Assembly (NCBI GenBank): GCA_033239725.1
Contig: BTCW01000017.1
Span: forward strand, 20,639,501-20,703,500
Source: Echinochloa phyllopogon
Taxonomy: Eukaryota; Streptophyta; Magnoliopsida; Poales; Poaceae
Direction: 5' to 3'
DNA: 64,000 nucleotides
This document shows positions 63,701 to 64,000 of this stretch, one piece after another. The first letter of the stretch is position 1. Every line of letters begins with the position of its first letter. The notes below the pieces were generated by a model, which saw only the letters and a list, made by a program, of their open reading frames with translations, was not told the origin of the DNA and did no database searches. The translations under genes and the position numbers were made by a program.

Positions 63701-64000
63701 TTTGCATGGGAATCTGCTTTCTTACCTTTACCTTAGACCGGGATATGAGAGGTTGGACCTGTGCGTTGATGAGATAGGTGGGGAGGGAGCTCACCGTGTC
63801 GACTAGTGAGTGAAAGGAGTTGGTAGATGATTACAGGAACTTGTTGCTACAGGACGAGCCGATGTGGATGTGAGATTGATGGTTGGTTTTGTGAAGTGAT
63901 TGTGAGGAAGGTGTCTAGAGATGAGATGACTTGGTTATATTGCTGCTACGCGCATAGGAAACCCCAGCTTATTTTCCTTGAATATTTTATTACCAGATTA
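60787..64000 (+). mobile_element. Element G: Tekay-like LTR, runs off the right edge
   Basis: Begins TGTAACATCCCGAAAATTCG, like the LTR starts of B and C. It shares their layout: AT-rich start, GC-rich region (61080-62330), an acidic exon-like segment from 62844 (GCCTCAGAGACTCAAGAGG) and the CTCTACAGAG ... CTATACGTATAG block at 63629-63656 followed by CCGTGTCCAC as in B. The LTR end, internal region and target duplication are not in the window, so it may be a full element or a solo LTR. Confidence 0.8.
63629..63656 (+). repeat. Paired palindromes in LTR of G
   Basis: CTCTACAGAG (one mismatch from a palindrome) at 63629-63638 and the perfect palindrome CTATACGTATAG at 63645-63656; core ACGT replaces CCGG of B and CATG of C. 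Confidence 0.9.

Noticed and set aside
60787..64000. Host gene with GC-rich first exon at 61100-62330
   Set aside because: The start TGTAACATCCC, the layout and the CTCTACAGAG/CTATACGTATAG block match Tekay-type LTRs; open frames are short and shadow-like.
1..64000. tRNA or rRNA genes
   Set aside because: No cloverleaf-like or rRNA-like sequence was recognised; the tRNA-like strings are retrotransposon primer-binding sites. A tRNAscan run would settle it.

Overview
The window looks like intergenic heterochromatin-like DNA of a grass (Poaceae) nuclear genome. The evidence is nested LTR retrotransposons of the Tekay, Athila and Tat types, a CACTA transposon whose ends carry many TTTGCCGAGTG/CACTCGGCAAA motifs, GC-rich LTR promoters, and a plant organellar RecA homologue with spliceosomal introns. 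No species call is possible from the sequence alone. The only host gene seen is the 3' end of the RecA homologue (minus strand, 59787-60627).

Layout. One large CACTA element (minus orientation; right terminus at 59596, left end outside the window) is the container for almost everything else. Its decayed TNP2-type transposase gene runs from 49234 down to 735 and a second gene continues off the left edge. Insertions have split it. Element A (3745-31240, Athila-like, plus, TSD GTGAC) and element E (31325-48755, Athila-like, minus, TSD ACGGT/ACGGC) landed 84 bp apart in the same transposase exon. Element B (4737-18148, Tekay-like chromovirus, TSD ATACT) sits in the 5' LTR of A. A 5'-truncated Tekay-like element C (19565-24057) sits in the gag of A. 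Element F (36202-44233, Tat-like, minus, TSD CTAAG) sits in the integrase of E. Further along the CACTA are an A-family LTR (D, 49983-51662), a solo LTR of the C family (51663-54768, TSD CAACA) and a small non-autonomous CACTA (56396-58531, TSD CAT). A final Tekay-like element G starts at 60787, inside a RecA intron, and runs off the right edge.

Relative ages. By eye I counted about 5 differences between the 3274-bp LTRs of B, 5 between the 527-bp LTRs of F, about 37 between the ~1.72-kb LTRs of A and roughly 38 between the 1464-bp LTRs of E. This agrees with the nesting order: A and E are old, F is younger, B is very recent. B has an intact gag-pol. F has one reading frame broken only by three stop codons. 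A lacks RT, RNase H and integrase, and E lacks the RT core.

Features that ordinary annotation would miss: (1) two families of short palindromes arranged in phased clusters, TTCGGCCGAA-type at 18-bp steps in the Athila-like elements and ACCGGTCTGACCGGT-type in pairs 21-27 bp apart in F, several lying just upstream of TATA boxes; (2) two paralogous accessory ORFs between the 5' LTR and gag of B, each with a splice-acceptor-like CAG right before its ATG; (3) an acidic open reading frame inside Tekay-type LTRs that stays in frame across a predicted GC-AG intron in B, C and the solo LTR; (4) a 12-bp palindrome in the same LTRs whose central four bases change while self-complementarity is kept; (5) unrelated third ORFs in A and E, the one in A behind its own TATA box.
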